Shown here: positions 28,209 through 37,293 of the stretch, piece after piece
How positions within the stretch are numbered: the first letter of the stretch is position 1
Layout: every line of letters starts with the position of its first letter
Assembly (NCBI GenBank): GCA_002427105.1
Contig: DIPM01000024.1
Coordinates: 49,709 to 113,708 of the forward strand
Direction of reading: 5' to 3'
Length of the DNA: 64,000 nucleotides
DNA from: Marinilabiliaceae bacterium UBA5488
Lineage (GTDB): Bacteria; Bacteroidota; Bacteroidia; Bacteroidales; Marinilabiliaceae
Translations under genes and position numbers: made by a program
Notes under the pieces: generated by a model
The model's database searches: none
Seen by the model: only the letters and a program-made list of their open reading frames with translations
What the model was told of the DNA's origin: nothing

Positions 28209-28356
28209 TAATGTGTTTGACTGTTTCACCTGAGTATTGAATCTTTATTACAAAGTCAATAGCGAAAAATATAAAAAAAGTTAAAACGCTTTTTTCTTTA
28301 AAAGACATGTTGTATATTTGTACTGTCGTTAATCGGAAGGGAAGATTAAGACAAAG

Positions 28357-28449
28357 ATGCTTGAGGAAAGTCTTGAGCAAAAATTAAAAAAAAGAAATAT
28401 TGATTCTTTTTTAAACAAAATAGATTATTATTTGTTTCAAATAAAATAG
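28357..28449 (+). CDS. Possible 30-residue small protein
   Basis: ATG 28357 to TAG 28449 encodes a Lys/Glu/Leu-rich peptide with an amphipathic pattern and no signal. It lies 30 bases after a predicted transcription start and is preceded by a purine-rich GGAAGGGAAG. A frame this short may be chance; the surrounding promoter and terminator are the only support. Confidence 0.22.
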   Translation: MLEESLEQKLKKRNIDSFLNKIDYYLFQIK

Positions 28450-28482
28450 GTTTTTCATAATTTTGGGTTAGGGTTAAGGTTA

Positions 28483-28523
28483 GAAACGGGATTCATCAAA
28501 CGAGATGGTCCCGTTTCTTTTTG
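28483..28523 (+). terminator. Terminator of the candidate small transcript
   Basis: Nine-base stem GAAACGGGA / TCCCGTTTC closed over an inner CATC/GATG stem, followed by TTTTTGTG. There is no gene immediately upstream on this strand. Confidence 0.75.
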
Positions 28524-28552
28524 TGTTACCTTTAAGCATCAGCCACTAAAAT

Positions 28553-28586
28553 AAAAACCCCTAAGCATTGATTCTTAGGGGCTTTT
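28553..28586 (-). terminator. Rho-independent terminator of pheT
   Basis: CCCCTAAG / CTTAGGGG stem (8 bp) with an 8-nt loop; on the minus strand it runs into GGGTTTTTAT. It lies 20 bases beyond the pheT stop. Confidence 0.85.
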
Positions 28587-28605
28587 ATGTGTCTTCTCAA
28601 ATAAT

Positions 28606-31059
28606 TTATCCTCTCAGTTTGGCACCCAGTTCTTGCTCAAAAGCTCTGGTTAGATTTTGCATAATCTTGGCTATTTGATTGTCTGTAAGAGTCTTGCTCT
28701 TGTCTTCCAGCACGAAGGTGATGGCATAAGATTTCTTTCCAGCTTCCAGATTTTTCCCTTCGTAAACATCGAAGAGAGATATACTTTTCAGATATTTCTT
28801 TTCTGTTTTTCGTGCCAGGGCTTCGATAGCCGCAAATTGCACTCCCTGATCCAGTAGCAGTGCCAAATCGCGTTTAACTTCCGGGAATCGTGAGAGTTCA
28901 GCATGAAGAACCTCATGTTTGGCTGAAAGTGACACTACATTGTCCCAGTCAATCTCAGCGTAAAATACCGGCGCATCTATATCAAACTTCTTAAGTAGTC
29001 TGTCGGATACTATTCCCAGAGTCATCAATCTGACATTATTGAGCATGTAGATCAGTCCCTCTTTCAATAAGTCAGTCTGAAGAGCTTCGCTGTGCCATGC
29101 CTTGCTGCTAATGCCCATTCGATGCAGAACATTCTCAGCATGGGTCTTAATATCGGCAAAGCTCACATCTTGCGTGTCGGATGTCCAGCTTGGCTGGGCC
29201 TTGGCCCCGGTCATAAAAATGGCAAGTTTTTGTTCCTCCCGATAGCTTTTTTGAACAGTAATATCAGCGTTTTCCTTAAGAGCATAGCAGTTGCCTAATT
29301 CGAACAGTTTTAAATCAGGATGCTTACGGTTGCGGTTGTGAATAATAGTCTCCAGGCCACCAAAAAGCAGAGTCTGGCGCAGTCCATTCAAATCTGTGCT
29401 TAAAGGATTTGTCAGCATAACTGTTTTAGAGGCCTTAAAATGCTCTGAGTTTTCATAGTAAGCCGCTTTAGTCAGTGAGTTGCACATAATTTCCTGGAAT
29501 CCGGCGCCTATAAGCTGTGCAGAAATGATATTGCGCAGTTTATGATGGTCGGGGCGGGGGGAGATTACTATAGATGAATTAAGTCTGCCTGATATTTCAA
29601 CATTGTTGTATCCGTAAACTCTCAGAATTTCTTCTATTACATCTGCCTCGCGTAGTACATCGACACGATATGGGGGTGATAAAAGACTGAGGCCTTCCCG
29701 GTTCTCGTTCAAGATTTTTATGTCAAGGGCCTTGAGGATGGTTTTAACCAGAACAGGGTCAAGCTCCTTGCCAATTAGGCGGGCGAGGTTTTTCTTACTA
29801 AGCTCGATTTCAGTGCCATTTTGCGGCTTTGGATAGATATCCTGAATGTCACTTGATATTTCGCCTCCCGCCAACTCTTTTATAAGCAAGGCTGCCCTTT
29901 TTAGTGCATAGATTACCATGTCGGGATCGGAACCGCGCTCATAGCGAAATGATGCGTCGGTAAAAAGCCCATGGCGTCGGGAAGTTCTGCGTATATAAAC
30001 AGGGTTAAAACATGCGCTTTCAAGGAAAATCCGGGTTGTGCTTTGGCTCACTCCACTTTTTGCTCCTCCAAAGACTCCTGCAATACACATTCCTTCTTCC
30101 TTATTGCATATCATCAGGTCTTCGGAATGAAGTTCGCGCTCTTTGCCATCCAGGGTGATGAATTTTGTACCGGCCGGACTTGTTTTTACTATTACCTGAT
30201 TTCCGCTGATTTGGTCACCATCAAAGGCATGAAGCGGCTGACCGCATTCATGTAGGACGAAGTTGGTGATATCGACTATATTATTGATGGGCGTCATGCC
30301 GATTGAACGCAGTTTGTTTTTGAGCCAGTCGGGCGATTCCTTAACTTTTACTCCCGAAATCGTCAGTCCGCTGTATCTCGTGCAAGCTTCCTCTTTTTCG
30401 AGAGTAATATTTACCGGGTAACTTTGATTGTCAACTTTAAAACTGTCAACCGAAGGCCATTTAAGCTGAACTGATGAACCATGAGCAGCAGCATGGGCGG
30501 CCAAATCACGCGCTACCCCAAGGTGAGATGCCGCGTCAATGCGGTTTGGAGTAAGATCAAGCTCTAAAAGCGTATCATTCTCAATTTTGAAGTATTCAGC
30601 GGCGGGCAAACCAACAGGGGTGTCGGCCGGAAGCGCCATAATACCCTCGTGGTCAGTACCAATGCCTAATTCATCCTCGGCGCATATCATACCTTCAGAG
30701 ACTTCACCACGGATTTTTGCTTTTTTTATCACAAAGGGTTCATCTCCACTGTAAAGAGTAGTTCCGACAGTTGCCACCAGTACCTTTTGGCCGGCTGCCA
30801 CATTTGGAGCTCCACATACTATTGGCAGAGGCTCTGTCCCGCCAATATTAACTGTTGTAATGCTTAACTTGTCGGCACCGGGGTGTTTTTGACAACTAAG
30901 AACTTCACCTACCACCACGCCGGCCAGTCCTCCTTTTATGCTTTCTATCTCCTCAATACTTCCGACCTCCAGACCTAAAGATGTCAATATTTCTGCAAGT
31001 TCGTTCGCTGTTTTGTCTGTGTTAATATACTCTTTAAGCCAATTGTATGATATATTCAT
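28606..31059 (-). CDS. pheT: Phenylalanyl-tRNA synthetase beta subunit
   Basis: Forms the alpha2-beta2 synthetase with PheS, which is not in this window. The 817 residues follow the bacterial domain order. An EMAP/OB-type tRNA-binding domain (about 40-155) contains VVGEVLSCQKHPGADKL. The B3/B4 editing region (about 210-390) follows, with B5 around 405-480. A catalytic-like core has VNPLSTDLNGLRQTLL-type sequence near residue 550. The anticodon-binding FDX-ACB domain (about 725-817) shows FPEVKRDLALLLD at its start. It is a single gene, divergent from surE, with a -7 box upstream and a strong terminator. Confidence 0.97.
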   Translation of the reverse strand: MNISYNWLKEYINTDKTANELAEILTSLGLEVGSIEEIESIKGGLAGVVVGEVLSCQKHPGADKLSITTVNIGGTEPLPIVCGAPNVAAGQKVLVATVGTTLYSGDEPFVIKKAKIRGEVSEGMICAEDELGIGTDHEGIMALPADTPVGLPAAEYFKIENDTLLELDLTPNRIDAASHLGVARDLAAHAAAHGSSVQLKWPSVDSFKVDNQSYPVNITLEKEEACTRYSGLTISGVKVKESPDWLKNKLRSIGMTPINNIVDITNFVLHECGQPLHAFDGDQISGNQVIVKTSPAGTKFITLDGKERELHSEDLMICNKEEGMCIAGVFGGAKSGVSQSTTRIFLESACFNPVYIRRTSRRHGLFTDASFRYERGSDPDMVIYALKRAALLIKELAGGEISSDIQDIYPKPQNGTEIELSKKNLARLIGKELDPVLVKTILKALDIKILNENREGLSLLSPPYRVDVLREADVIEEILRVYGYNNVEISGRLNSSIVISPRPDHHKLRNIISAQLIGAGFQEIMCNSLTKAAYYENSEHFKASKTVMLTNPLSTDLNGLRQTLLFGGLETIIHNRNRKHPDLKLFELGNCYALKENADITVQKSYREEQKLAIFMTGAKAQPSWTSDTQDVSFADIKTHAENVLHRMGISSKAWHSEALQTDLLKEGLIYMLNNVRLMTLGIVSDRLLKKFDIDAPVFYAEIDWDNVVSLSAKHEVLHAELSRFPEVKRDLALLLDQGVQFAAIEALARKTEKKYLKSISLFDVYEGKNLEAGKKSYAITFVLEDKSKTLTDNQIAKIMQNLTRAFEQELGAKLRG

Positions 31060-31106
31060 GCCTTATATTGTTGTTTGTGATTAAATTCCAACAAATCTTT
31101 AACAGG

Positions 31107-31114
31107 CAAAAATA
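31107..31114 (-). promoter_or_regulatory. -7 box upstream of pheT
   Basis: CAAAAATA on the plus strand reads TATTTTTG on the minus strand. A CAA (TTG on the minus strand) at 31131-31133 is at a short 16-nt spacing. The predicted start is near 31100, about 40 nt before the ATG. Confidence 0.45.
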
Positions 31115-31186
31115 AGGAATTTGAGCCTATCAAGCTATTAATAATGATTCATTTTATTTGAAAAGCTCTCTCAAAGTCAATAATTA

Positions 31187-31216
31187 TTGCTGTTTGAACG
31201 TTTATAGCTATCTTTG
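31187..31216 (+). promoter_or_regulatory. surE promoter: TTG-N19-TATCTTTG
   Basis: TTG at 31187-31189 and TATCTTTG at 31209-31216 match both consensus elements. The predicted start is near 31223, only about 14 nt before the surE ATG. It probably drives the run surE to dnaN or part of it. Confidence 0.7.
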
Positions 31217-31236
31217 ATAATTGATAAAAAAGTGTT

Positions 31237-32049
31237 ATGGATAAAATAAAGAAGAATCATCGTCCGCTGATTTTAGTGACCAACGATGACGGGGTGGAGG
31301 CGAAAGGAATAAAGGCTTTAATTGAAGCTGTGAGGCCCTTTGGTGATATTATTGCTGTGGCACCTGATAGCGCTATGTCGGGGATGTCTCACGCCATAAC
31401 AGTTTCTAAACCCTTGTATCTGACCCTTGTGTCCTCAGAAGAGGGTCTGGTGGTATATAAGGCTAACGGAACACCTGCCGACTGCGTAAAACTGGCTCTT
31501 AATGAGCTGATAGAGGGGCGTCCTGATTATGTTGTTTCAGGCATTAACCACGGAACGAACAGTTCGGTAAGTATGCATTACTCAGGCACTGTAGCCGGAG
31601 CCCGTGAGGGCGTGTTTAGCGGCATCCCGTCAATAGCCTTTTCGCTTTTGGACCATGATGCAAATGCTGATTTTTCGACTGCGGTACAATATGCCCGTCA
31701 ACTGATGAGGGTTGTAATCGAAAATGGTATGGAGGCAGGAGTTTGCTATAATGTTAATATCCCTGCGGGCTCTGATGTAAAGGGCATAAAGGTATGCAGG
31801 CAGGCCAAAGGCATCTGGACAAAGGAGTTTGACAAACGCATAGATCCTCGTGGCAGGCCGTATTTTTGGATGACAGGTCGTTTTGAAAGTCAGGAGAGTG
31901 GAGTTGAAAATACTGATGAATGGGCTTTAAGCAGAGGATATGTATCTGTCGTGCCCTTCACCATCGACGCTACTTATCAACCGGCTATTGAAGCATTGCA
32001 ATTGCAAGGAGTAGAAGAAATAACGGAAAGCCAACTCACTCAACTTTAA
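31237..32049 (+). CDS. surE: 5'/3'-nucleotidase SurE
   Basis: A metal-dependent nucleoside monophosphate phosphatase of the cytoplasm. The 270-residue protein has the SurE signature LVTNDDGVEAKGIKAL with Asp17 and Asp18. Also visible are the metal-binding Ser in APDSAMSGMSHAIT and the Asn in SGINHGTNSSVSMHYSGTVAGA, the most conserved segment of the family. The C-terminal third is the swapped-arm region. It is the first gene of a run on the plus strand followed 3 bases later by a small membrane protein and then lpxB, a neighbourhood common in Bacteroidota. Confidence 0.96.
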   Translation: MDKIKKNHRPLILVTNDDGVEAKGIKALIEAVRPFGDIIAVAPDSAMSGMSHAITVSKPLYLTLVSSEEGLVVYKANGTPADCVKLALNELIEGRPDYVVSGINHGTNSSVSMHYSGTVAGAREGVFSGIPSIAFSLLDHDANADFSTAVQYARQLMRVVIENGMEAGVCYNVNIPAGSDVKGIKVCRQAKGIWTKEFDKRIDPRGRPYFWMTGRFESQESGVENTDEWALSRGYVSVVPFTIDATYQPAIEALQLQGVEEITESQLTQL

Positions 32050-32052
32050 CTT

Positions 32053-32352
32053 ATGCAAAAAGGATGGACTGACAATCAGTTGATAGGGCTAATCACAGGC
32101 ATTTTAGTTCCCCTGCTAATGGCCTATTTAATCTATTATTTCCGTTTTTCAGGTCGTGATAGTTTTTCAGGAATTATCGAGGAGCTCGTGAAGCTGAAAA
32201 GTCTGGGTAAGTTATTGAGCGTTAGCGTTGTCCCTAATTTGATTTTTTTCTTTCTGTCCCTATCGGCCAATAAGGAAAAAACAGCACGCGGCTTGCTGGG
32301 AGCCACTATTTTATGGGGCATTACCGCGGGTATCCTTTTTATTATAAGATAG
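32053..32352 (+). CDS. Small conserved membrane protein between surE and lpxB
   Basis: A 99-residue protein with three hydrophobic segments, at about 9-28, 54-70 and 79-98. It starts 3 bases after the surE stop and ends 53 bases before lpxB. No enzymatic motif is visible. Short hydrophobic proteins in this position are, to my knowledge, typical of Bacteroidota genomes and carry no function. Its placement beside lpxB suggests a link to envelope lipids, but that is only context. Confidence 0.82.
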   Translation: MQKGWTDNQLIGLITGILVPLLMAYLIYYFRFSGRDSFSGIIEELVKLKSLGKLLSVSVVPNLIFFFLSLSANKEKTARGLLGATILWGITAGILFIIR

Positions 32353-32405
32353 AGTCGCTGAGGCTTAGCATTAATTCCGTCTGATAAAAAATAAGTTATA
32401 GGCAG

Positions 32406-33542
32406 ATGAAGTATTATCTCATAGCAGGTGAGGCATCAGGTGATTTGCATGCCGCTAATTTGATGAAGGCCTTGAAGAAGTTTGACCCGATGGCCAACTT
32501 CCGCTACTGGGGCGGTGAGTTAATGGCTGCCGAAGGCGGTCAGCTAGTTCGGCATTACCGCGACACCGCTTTTATGGGAGCGTTTGAGGTTGTTATGAAC
32601 CTTCACAAGATCTGCCGAAATTTAAAGTTTTGTAAGGAAGACATCCTGAAATATAGTCCTGATGTGCTTATCCTTGTTGATTATGCAGGATTTAACCTGC
32701 GGATAGCGTCTTTTGCCAAAACTCGGGGTTTTCGTGTGTTTTATTATATAGCGCCAAAAATCTGGGCATGGAATACGGGACGAGCCCGGAAGATTAAGAA
32801 AAATGTCGATAAGCTTTTCTCTATCATGCCTTTCGAGAGTGATTTTTATGCAAAGTATAATGTGCCGGTGGTGTATTCGGGAAACCCTCTGATGGACGCA
32901 ATCGATAAAAGGCCATACAAGAACGAGGGCTTTGAGGCTTTTGTAAAGCGCAACAATCTTGAAAATAGACCCATAATTGCTCTGTTGGCCGGTAGCCGTA
33001 AGCAGGAGATAAGCAGATTGCTTCCCGAGATGTTGGCTATGGTAGAACATTTTCCGGATTTTCAGTTTGTTATTGCCGGTGCTCCTTCTTTTACTTTTGC
33101 TGATTACGAAGAATATTTAAGAGATTACGAAGGAGTTTCCGTAGTGTTTGGGCAGACCTACGCTCTGCTTGAGAGTGCTCATGCGGCCTTGGTAACCTCG
33201 GGAACAGCTACCTTGGAGGCGGCTCTGTTAAAATGTCCGCAGGTTGTTTGCTATAAGATGTGGGGAGGTAGTTTTACTGACTTTATGGCCAAGAAGGTTA
33301 TCATAAAGGTAGCACATATCTCTCTTGTTAATCTGATAATGAACAGAGAAGTAGTCAAGGAACTGTTTCAGAGCAGTTTCTCTCTTGAAGCTCTGAAAAA
33401 TGAGCTCTCCTTGCTTTGTTATGACGAGGATTACCGTAAGCGAATGATAGAAGGCTATACCGAGTTAGGTTATATAGTGGGTAATCCCGGCAGCAGTGAG
33501 CGTACTGCCCGGTTGATGTGGGAAAGTCTTAAGGGCAAGTAA
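32406..33542 (+). CDS. lpxB: Lipid-A-disaccharide synthase
   Basis: Condenses UDP-2,3-diacylglucosamine with lipid X to form the lipid A disaccharide at the inner membrane. The 378 residues start directly with MKYYLIAGEASGDLHAANLM, the GEASGD signature of the GT-B (GT19) family. Other motifs are DYAGFNLRIA, YYIAPKIWAWNTGRARKIKK and LLAGSRKQEISRLLPEML. The C-terminal donor-binding half has SGTATLEAALLKCPQVVCYKM. It sits third in the surE run and is followed 29 bases later by gldF. Confidence 0.96.
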   Translation: MKYYLIAGEASGDLHAANLMKALKKFDPMANFRYWGGELMAAEGGQLVRHYRDTAFMGAFEVVMNLHKICRNLKFCKEDILKYSPDVLILVDYAGFNLRIASFAKTRGFRVFYYIAPKIWAWNTGRARKIKKNVDKLFSIMPFESDFYAKYNVPVVYSGNPLMDAIDKRPYKNEGFEAFVKRNNLENRPIIALLAGSRKQEISRLLPEMLAMVEHFPDFQFVIAGAPSFTFADYEEYLRDYEGVSVVFGQTYALLESAHAALVTSGTATLEAALLKCPQVVCYKMWGGSFTDFMAKKVIIKVAHISLVNLIMNREVVKELFQSSFSLEALKNELSLLCYDEDYRKRMIEGYTELGYIVGNPGSSERTARLMWESLKGK

Positions 33543-33571
33543 AAATAATCAACTAAAAACTCTTTAATATT

Positions 33572-34300
33572 ATGCTGGCACTTTGGAAAAAGGAGGTAAT
33601 GACTTTTTTCGGTTCTCTGACCGGTTACCTTGTTGCAGGCGTTTTTCTGGTTATTCTATCTCTGTTTTTGTGGTTTATTCCCGGAAATATGAATATTCCA
33701 ATGGGAGCTTACGCGACACTGGACTCGCTTTTTTGGATAGCACCATGGATTTACTTGTTTTTAGTTCCTGCCATTACAATGCGTCTATTCGCTGAAGAGA
33801 AGCGCGGAGGAACGATTGAGCTGCTTTATACCTATCCCATATCCGCCTGGAACATAATTACTGCTAAGTATCTGGCAGGTCTCACACTGGTTGCAATTTC
33901 GCTTCTGCCTACCTTGTTCTTTTATTTTTCGGTTAATCAACTGGCTCAGCCCGTCGGTAATCTTGACCATGGAGCCATCTGGGGATCCTATATCGGCTTG
34001 TTGCTCTTAGCCTCTGTCTATGTTGCCATCGGCATTTTCAGTTCATCGCTGACAAGTAATCAGATAGTTGCCTTTTTGCTGGCCCTTGTGCTTTGTTATT
34101 TCTTTTATGACGGGTTTGCCGCACTGGCAGCGCTTCCGGGGCCGGGTTCCTTAAGTGAGGTCTTGCTTAGCTTAGGCATAGCCGAGCACTACCGGTCGAT
34201 TAGTCGCGGAGTTGTTGACTCGCGCGATTTAATTTATTTTCTGTCGGTAATAGTAATCTTTCTTTTGCTAACAAAAGTTGTGATAAGCAGCAAACGCTAA
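33572..34300 (+). CDS. gldF: GldF, ABC-2 type permease of the gliding-motility ABC transporter
   Basis: A 242-residue integral membrane protein with six predicted helices, beginning MLALWKKEVMTFFGSLTGYL. The ABC-2 permease signature FAEEKRGGTIELLYTYPIS is at about 73-91. GldF pairs with GldG and the ATPase GldA, which is not in this window; gldA is also unlinked to gldFG in Flavobacterium johnsoniae. The complex was named for gliding but is present in many non-gliding Bacteroidota, so motility should not be inferred from it. The gene is followed 25 bases later by gldG and lies between lpxB and dnaN. Confidence 0.92.
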   Translation: MLALWKKEVMTFFGSLTGYLVAGVFLVILSLFLWFIPGNMNIPMGAYATLDSLFWIAPWIYLFLVPAITMRLFAEEKRGGTIELLYTYPISAWNIITAKYLAGLTLVAISLLPTLFFYFSVNQLAQPVGNLDHGAIWGSYIGLLLLASVYVAIGIFSSSLTSNQIVAFLLALVLCYFFYDGFAALAALPGPGSLSEVLLSLGIAEHYRSISRGVVDSRDLIYFLSVIVIFLLLTKVVISSKR

Positions 34301-34325
34301 TTCTAACAAATTACGAGTTTTATAA

Positions 34326-36035
34326 ATGGCAATGAGAAAAAACTGGAAAAGAAATATAGCAGAGCTTGCTTTGTGGATTGCAGCAATCATCCTAATTAAC
34401 CTGTTCTTTTCAACACGCTACTTCAGGATTGACCTTACGGATGAGAAACGCTATACTCTGGCTCCCATTACAAAGCAGTTTCTCCGTAGCTTTGAAAAGG
34501 ATGTTATGGTCAAAGTTTATCTGGATGGCGATTTGAACGCGGGCTTTAGAAGGCTTTCACGCGCAACGCGTGAAACGCTTGAGGAATTCAGGATTGTTTC
34601 GCGGGGCAAACTTTACTACGAATTTGTAGATCCTAAAGAAGAGCCTGTGGCGCTTGAAGAATTGAAAAATCTGGACTTGTCGCCTGTTTCCTTGTTCGAA
34701 ACCACCTCTGACGGTCGTAGAATTCAATCCAATATCTATCCCTATGCCAACTTCCATATCGACGGATATGAACTGACGGTTAACCTTCTTGAGAACCTGC
34801 CCGGCCTTTCGGGAGAGGCTAACCTGAACCTTTCGGTGGAGGCGCTTGAGTACAAAATCACTGATGTAATGAGGAGACTGCTCACCGAAGATACTCCCGC
34901 CATCGCCTTTCTTGAAGGTCATGGTGAACTCGATGAGATGGATGTTTATGATGTTACAGAAGCCCTGTCGCATTACTATCAGGTTGACAGAGGCTCGCTC
35001 ACTTCCGACCCCTATATCCTGGATGTTTATAAAGCCTTGATTATTGCTAAGCCCCGCTTTAAATTTTCTGAGAGGGATAAATTTGTGCTAGACCAGTACG
35101 TGATGCGTGGAGGAAAGGTGCTTTGGCTAATCGATGCTGTGCAGGTAACCCTCGACAGCCTGAGGACAGCAACGCAAACCGTCGGGATGCCAACCGATTT
35201 GGGCTTGAGCGATTTATTGTTTCGCTATGGCATACGAATTAACCAGGAGCTGGTTCAGGATGTGCAGGCTGCAATGATTCCGGTTAATGTTGCGGGTCCC
35301 GGCGAGCAGCCTAAGTTTGTTCCCGTTCCATGGATGTTTAATCCTTTGCTAAGTACCAACAGCAGTCATCCTGTTACCCGCAGCGTTAATCTGGTAAAGG
35401 GAGAATTCGTTAGCAGCATTGATACCGTTGGAGTTTTCCCCGGAATGAAGCGTGATATCTTGTTGCAGACAAGCCAAAACGCACGACGCTTACCTATTCC
35501 TGTTTTTATTTCTCTGGCGATGGTTAATGAGCAGCCCGACAGCCGCGATTTCGTCAACGCCTTTGTTCCCGTTGCCGTATCTATGGAGGGAGTATTTCCA
35601 TCTTTATACCTGAATCGCCCAAAGCCCCCGGAAGTAGATATTAGTCCTTCAGATATCAGGAAGGAGAGTGTAGCAAGCCGTATGATAGTTATTGCCGACG
35701 GAGATATTATCCGTAATGAGGTAAGGATGCGTCACGGCCCGTCTCCCCAAATTTTACCCTTAGGATTCGATGAGGTGGGCAATCAGACCTTCGGAAACAA
35801 AGATCTGATAATTAACGCCGTTCATTATTTGGCTGATGATGAGGGCTGGATGAATTTGCGTACGCGCGACTACCGCCTGCGTATGCTGGATCGCGAAAAG
35901 CTGGCTAATGATATCGATTTTTGGAAGTGGGCAAACTTGTTGCTTCCTCTGGTTTTTATGGGTATAATTGGTACTTTCTTCGCTCTTTGGCGAAGAAACA
36001 AATATGGAAAGACAAGAGATAAAAAGTCCTTATGA
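34326..36035 (+). CDS. gldG: GldG, auxiliary protein of the gliding-motility ABC transporter
   Basis: A 569-residue membrane protein. A transmembrane helix at about 11-29 precedes FFSTRYFRIDLTDEKRYTLAP, the standard GldG opening. The large extracytoplasmic portion contains the GldG/IFT52-like fold (roughly 40-520) with FLEGHGELDEMDVYDV and a KALIIAKPRFKFSERDKFVLDQY segment. A second helix lies near the C-terminus (about 540-558), followed by basic residues. It forms one transcription unit with gldF. It probably binds or presents a substrate to the GldF channel; the substrate is unknown. Confidence 0.93.
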   Translation: MAMRKNWKRNIAELALWIAAIILINLFFSTRYFRIDLTDEKRYTLAPITKQFLRSFEKDVMVKVYLDGDLNAGFRRLSRATRETLEEFRIVSRGKLYYEFVDPKEEPVALEELKNLDLSPVSLFETTSDGRRIQSNIYPYANFHIDGYELTVNLLENLPGLSGEANLNLSVEALEYKITDVMRRLLTEDTPAIAFLEGHGELDEMDVYDVTEALSHYYQVDRGSLTSDPYILDVYKALIIAKPRFKFSERDKFVLDQYVMRGGKVLWLIDAVQVTLDSLRTATQTVGMPTDLGLSDLLFRYGIRINQELVQDVQAAMIPVNVAGPGEQPKFVPVPWMFNPLLSTNSSHPVTRSVNLVKGEFVSSIDTVGVFPGMKRDILLQTSQNARRLPIPVFISLAMVNEQPDSRDFVNAFVPVAVSMEGVFPSLYLNRPKPPEVDISPSDIRKESVASRMIVIADGDIIRNEVRMRHGPSPQILPLGFDEVGNQTFGNKDLIINAVHYLADDEGWMNLRTRDYRLRMLDREKLANDIDFWKWANLLLPLVFMGIIGTFFALWRRNKYGKTRDKKSL

Positions 36036-36060
36036 GGGCTTATAATTGTCTGATTATTCA

Positions 36061-36068
36061 TATATTTG
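36061..36068 (+). promoter_or_regulatory. -7 box upstream of dnaN
   Basis: TATATTTG (TAnnTTTG) lies 98 nt before the dnaN ATG, giving a leader of about 90 nt. No -33 TTG at proper spacing. Confidence 0.45.
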
Positions 36069-36165
36069 AAAGTTGAGATTCTTTGTGAGGCAAGATTTTT
36101 TTTATCTGGGTTTTAGCCTGATAACAAGAAGATAAATTGCATATAACCATATAAATTATTGACTA

Positions 36166-37293
36166 ATGAAGTTTATAGTATCGAGTTCAGAACTGCTGTC
36201 GCATTTACAGGCTATCAGCAGAGCCATATCTTCAAAGAGCCAACTGCCCATACTTGATTATTTCCTTTTCGACCTGAAGGGTTCTGTTTTGAGTATAACA
36301 GCTTCTGATCTGGAAGTAACCATGACAACAACAATGGAGACGGATAGCACAGATGGTGATGGTAAACTGGCATTTCCATCGAAGATTTTGCTGGAAATCC
36401 TAAAAAAGTTGCCCGAGCAACCTCTAAGCTTTAATGCTGATTTGGAAAATCTGACAGTTGATATATCCTCAGAAAGAGGGGAATACAATTTTGTAGGTCA
36501 GCCAGCCATTGACTATCCTGCTGTTCCTGTGGTAGATGAAGATAAGGCAAGCAGTCTGCGCATTCCGGCGTCTTTGCTGCTTACCGGCATTAGCAAGACC
36601 TTGTTTGCCACAGCCGATGATGAGTTACGCCCGGTTATGAACGGAATCCTTTTTGAGTTTTCTCCCGAAAACCTCACTTTCGTTGCTTCTGACTCTCATA
36701 AGTTGGTGCGTTACCGCAGGCTTGATGCAAGAAGTGATTTTGAGGCTACTTTTATACTTCCAAAAAAGCCGGCAGGATTGCTTAAGAATGTTCTTCCGCG
36801 TGAGGAGGGTGATGTTAATATAGAGTTTGACAATAAGAACGCCTTCTTTACTTTACCTAACTACAAAATGGTTTGTCGCTTGGTGGAAGGTAATTATCCA
36901 ACCTACAATGCTGTAATTCCGCAGGATAATCCGAATAAATCAGTTATCGACCGGGTTGATATGGCCAATACCCTTGGGCGTGTTTCTATCTTCTCAAGCC
37001 AGTCGTCTAATCTGGTAAAGCTGCATCTAGCAAATAACGAGATGGTTGTATCGGCACAGGATATTGACTTTTCAATTTCTGCCTTCGAGAAACTTAGCTG
37101 TCAGTATGAAGGAGACGAGATGGAGATAGGTTTCAAATCTGTGTTCCTCGTGGATATTCTTGAAAATCTATCGTCTGACGATATTATTATTGAGATGTCT
37201 GACCCATCCAGGGCGGCTATATTCCTGCCCTTCGAGAAGAGCGAGGATGAAGATGAGCTTATGCTCCTGATGCCAATGATGATTAATGCGTAA
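36166..37293 (+). CDS. dnaN: DNA polymerase III sliding clamp, beta subunit
   Basis: The ring-shaped processivity clamp. The 375 residues comprise three clamp domains (about 1-120, 130-250 and 252-375). The opening MKFIVSSSELLSHLQAISRAISSK is typical, as is ELRPVMNGILFEF at the start of domain 2. The C-terminal LMLLMPMMINA supplies the hydrophobic protein-binding pocket edge. In Bacteroidota dnaN is usually found beside gldF-gldG as here, far from dnaA. A -7 box in the 130-base gap suggests its own promoter in addition to read-through from the gldFG side. Confidence 0.97.
   Translation: MKFIVSSSELLSHLQAISRAISSKSQLPILDYFLFDLKGSVLSITASDLEVTMTTTMETDSTDGDGKLAFPSKILLEILKKLPEQPLSFNADLENLTVDISSERGEYNFVGQPAIDYPAVPVVDEDKASSLRIPASLLLTGISKTLFATADDELRPVMNGILFEFSPENLTFVASDSHKLVRYRRLDARSDFEATFILPKKPAGLLKNVLPREEGDVNIEFDNKNAFFTLPNYKMVCRLVEGNYPTYNAVIPQDNPNKSVIDRVDMANTLGRVSIFSSQSSNLVKLHLANNEMVVSAQDIDFSISAFEKLSCQYEGDEMEIGFKSVFLVDILENLSSDDIIIEMSDPSRAAIFLPFEKSEDEDELMLLMPMMINA

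Larger units (their letters stand above)
28327..28523 (+). ncRNA. Candidate small transcript of unknown type
   Basis: Bounded by a TATATTTG -7 box at 28313-28320 and a strong terminator ending at 28523. Inside are an AAGAC...GTCTT pairing and two copies of CTTGAG 12 bases apart (28360 and 28372). It does not show enough secondary structure for me to name a known RNA family. It could instead be a messenger for the 30-codon frame at 28357. Confidence 0.3.
28039..28605. other. Long intergenic region with promoter-like and terminator elements
   Basis: These 567 bases between the TonB-like gene and pheT contain no long coding frame. They are strongly A/T-rich. They hold a full TTG-N20-TATATTTG promoter (28178-28208), a second -7 box TATATTTG (28313-28320), a 30-codon frame (28357-28449), a GGGTTAGGGTTAAGGTTAG stretch and a strong plus-strand terminator (28483-28523). 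The pheT terminator follows. This suggests a short independent transcript. Confidence 0.55.

Noticed and set aside
28465..28482. GGGTTAGGGTTAAGGTTAG telomere-like repeat
   Set aside because: Only two to three imperfect units next to a terminator; no array and no reason to expect a linear end.
28180..28530. 6S RNA or tmRNA
   Set aside because: No long terminal stem with a central bubble and no tRNA-like ends could be drawn; only a generic small transcript is kept.
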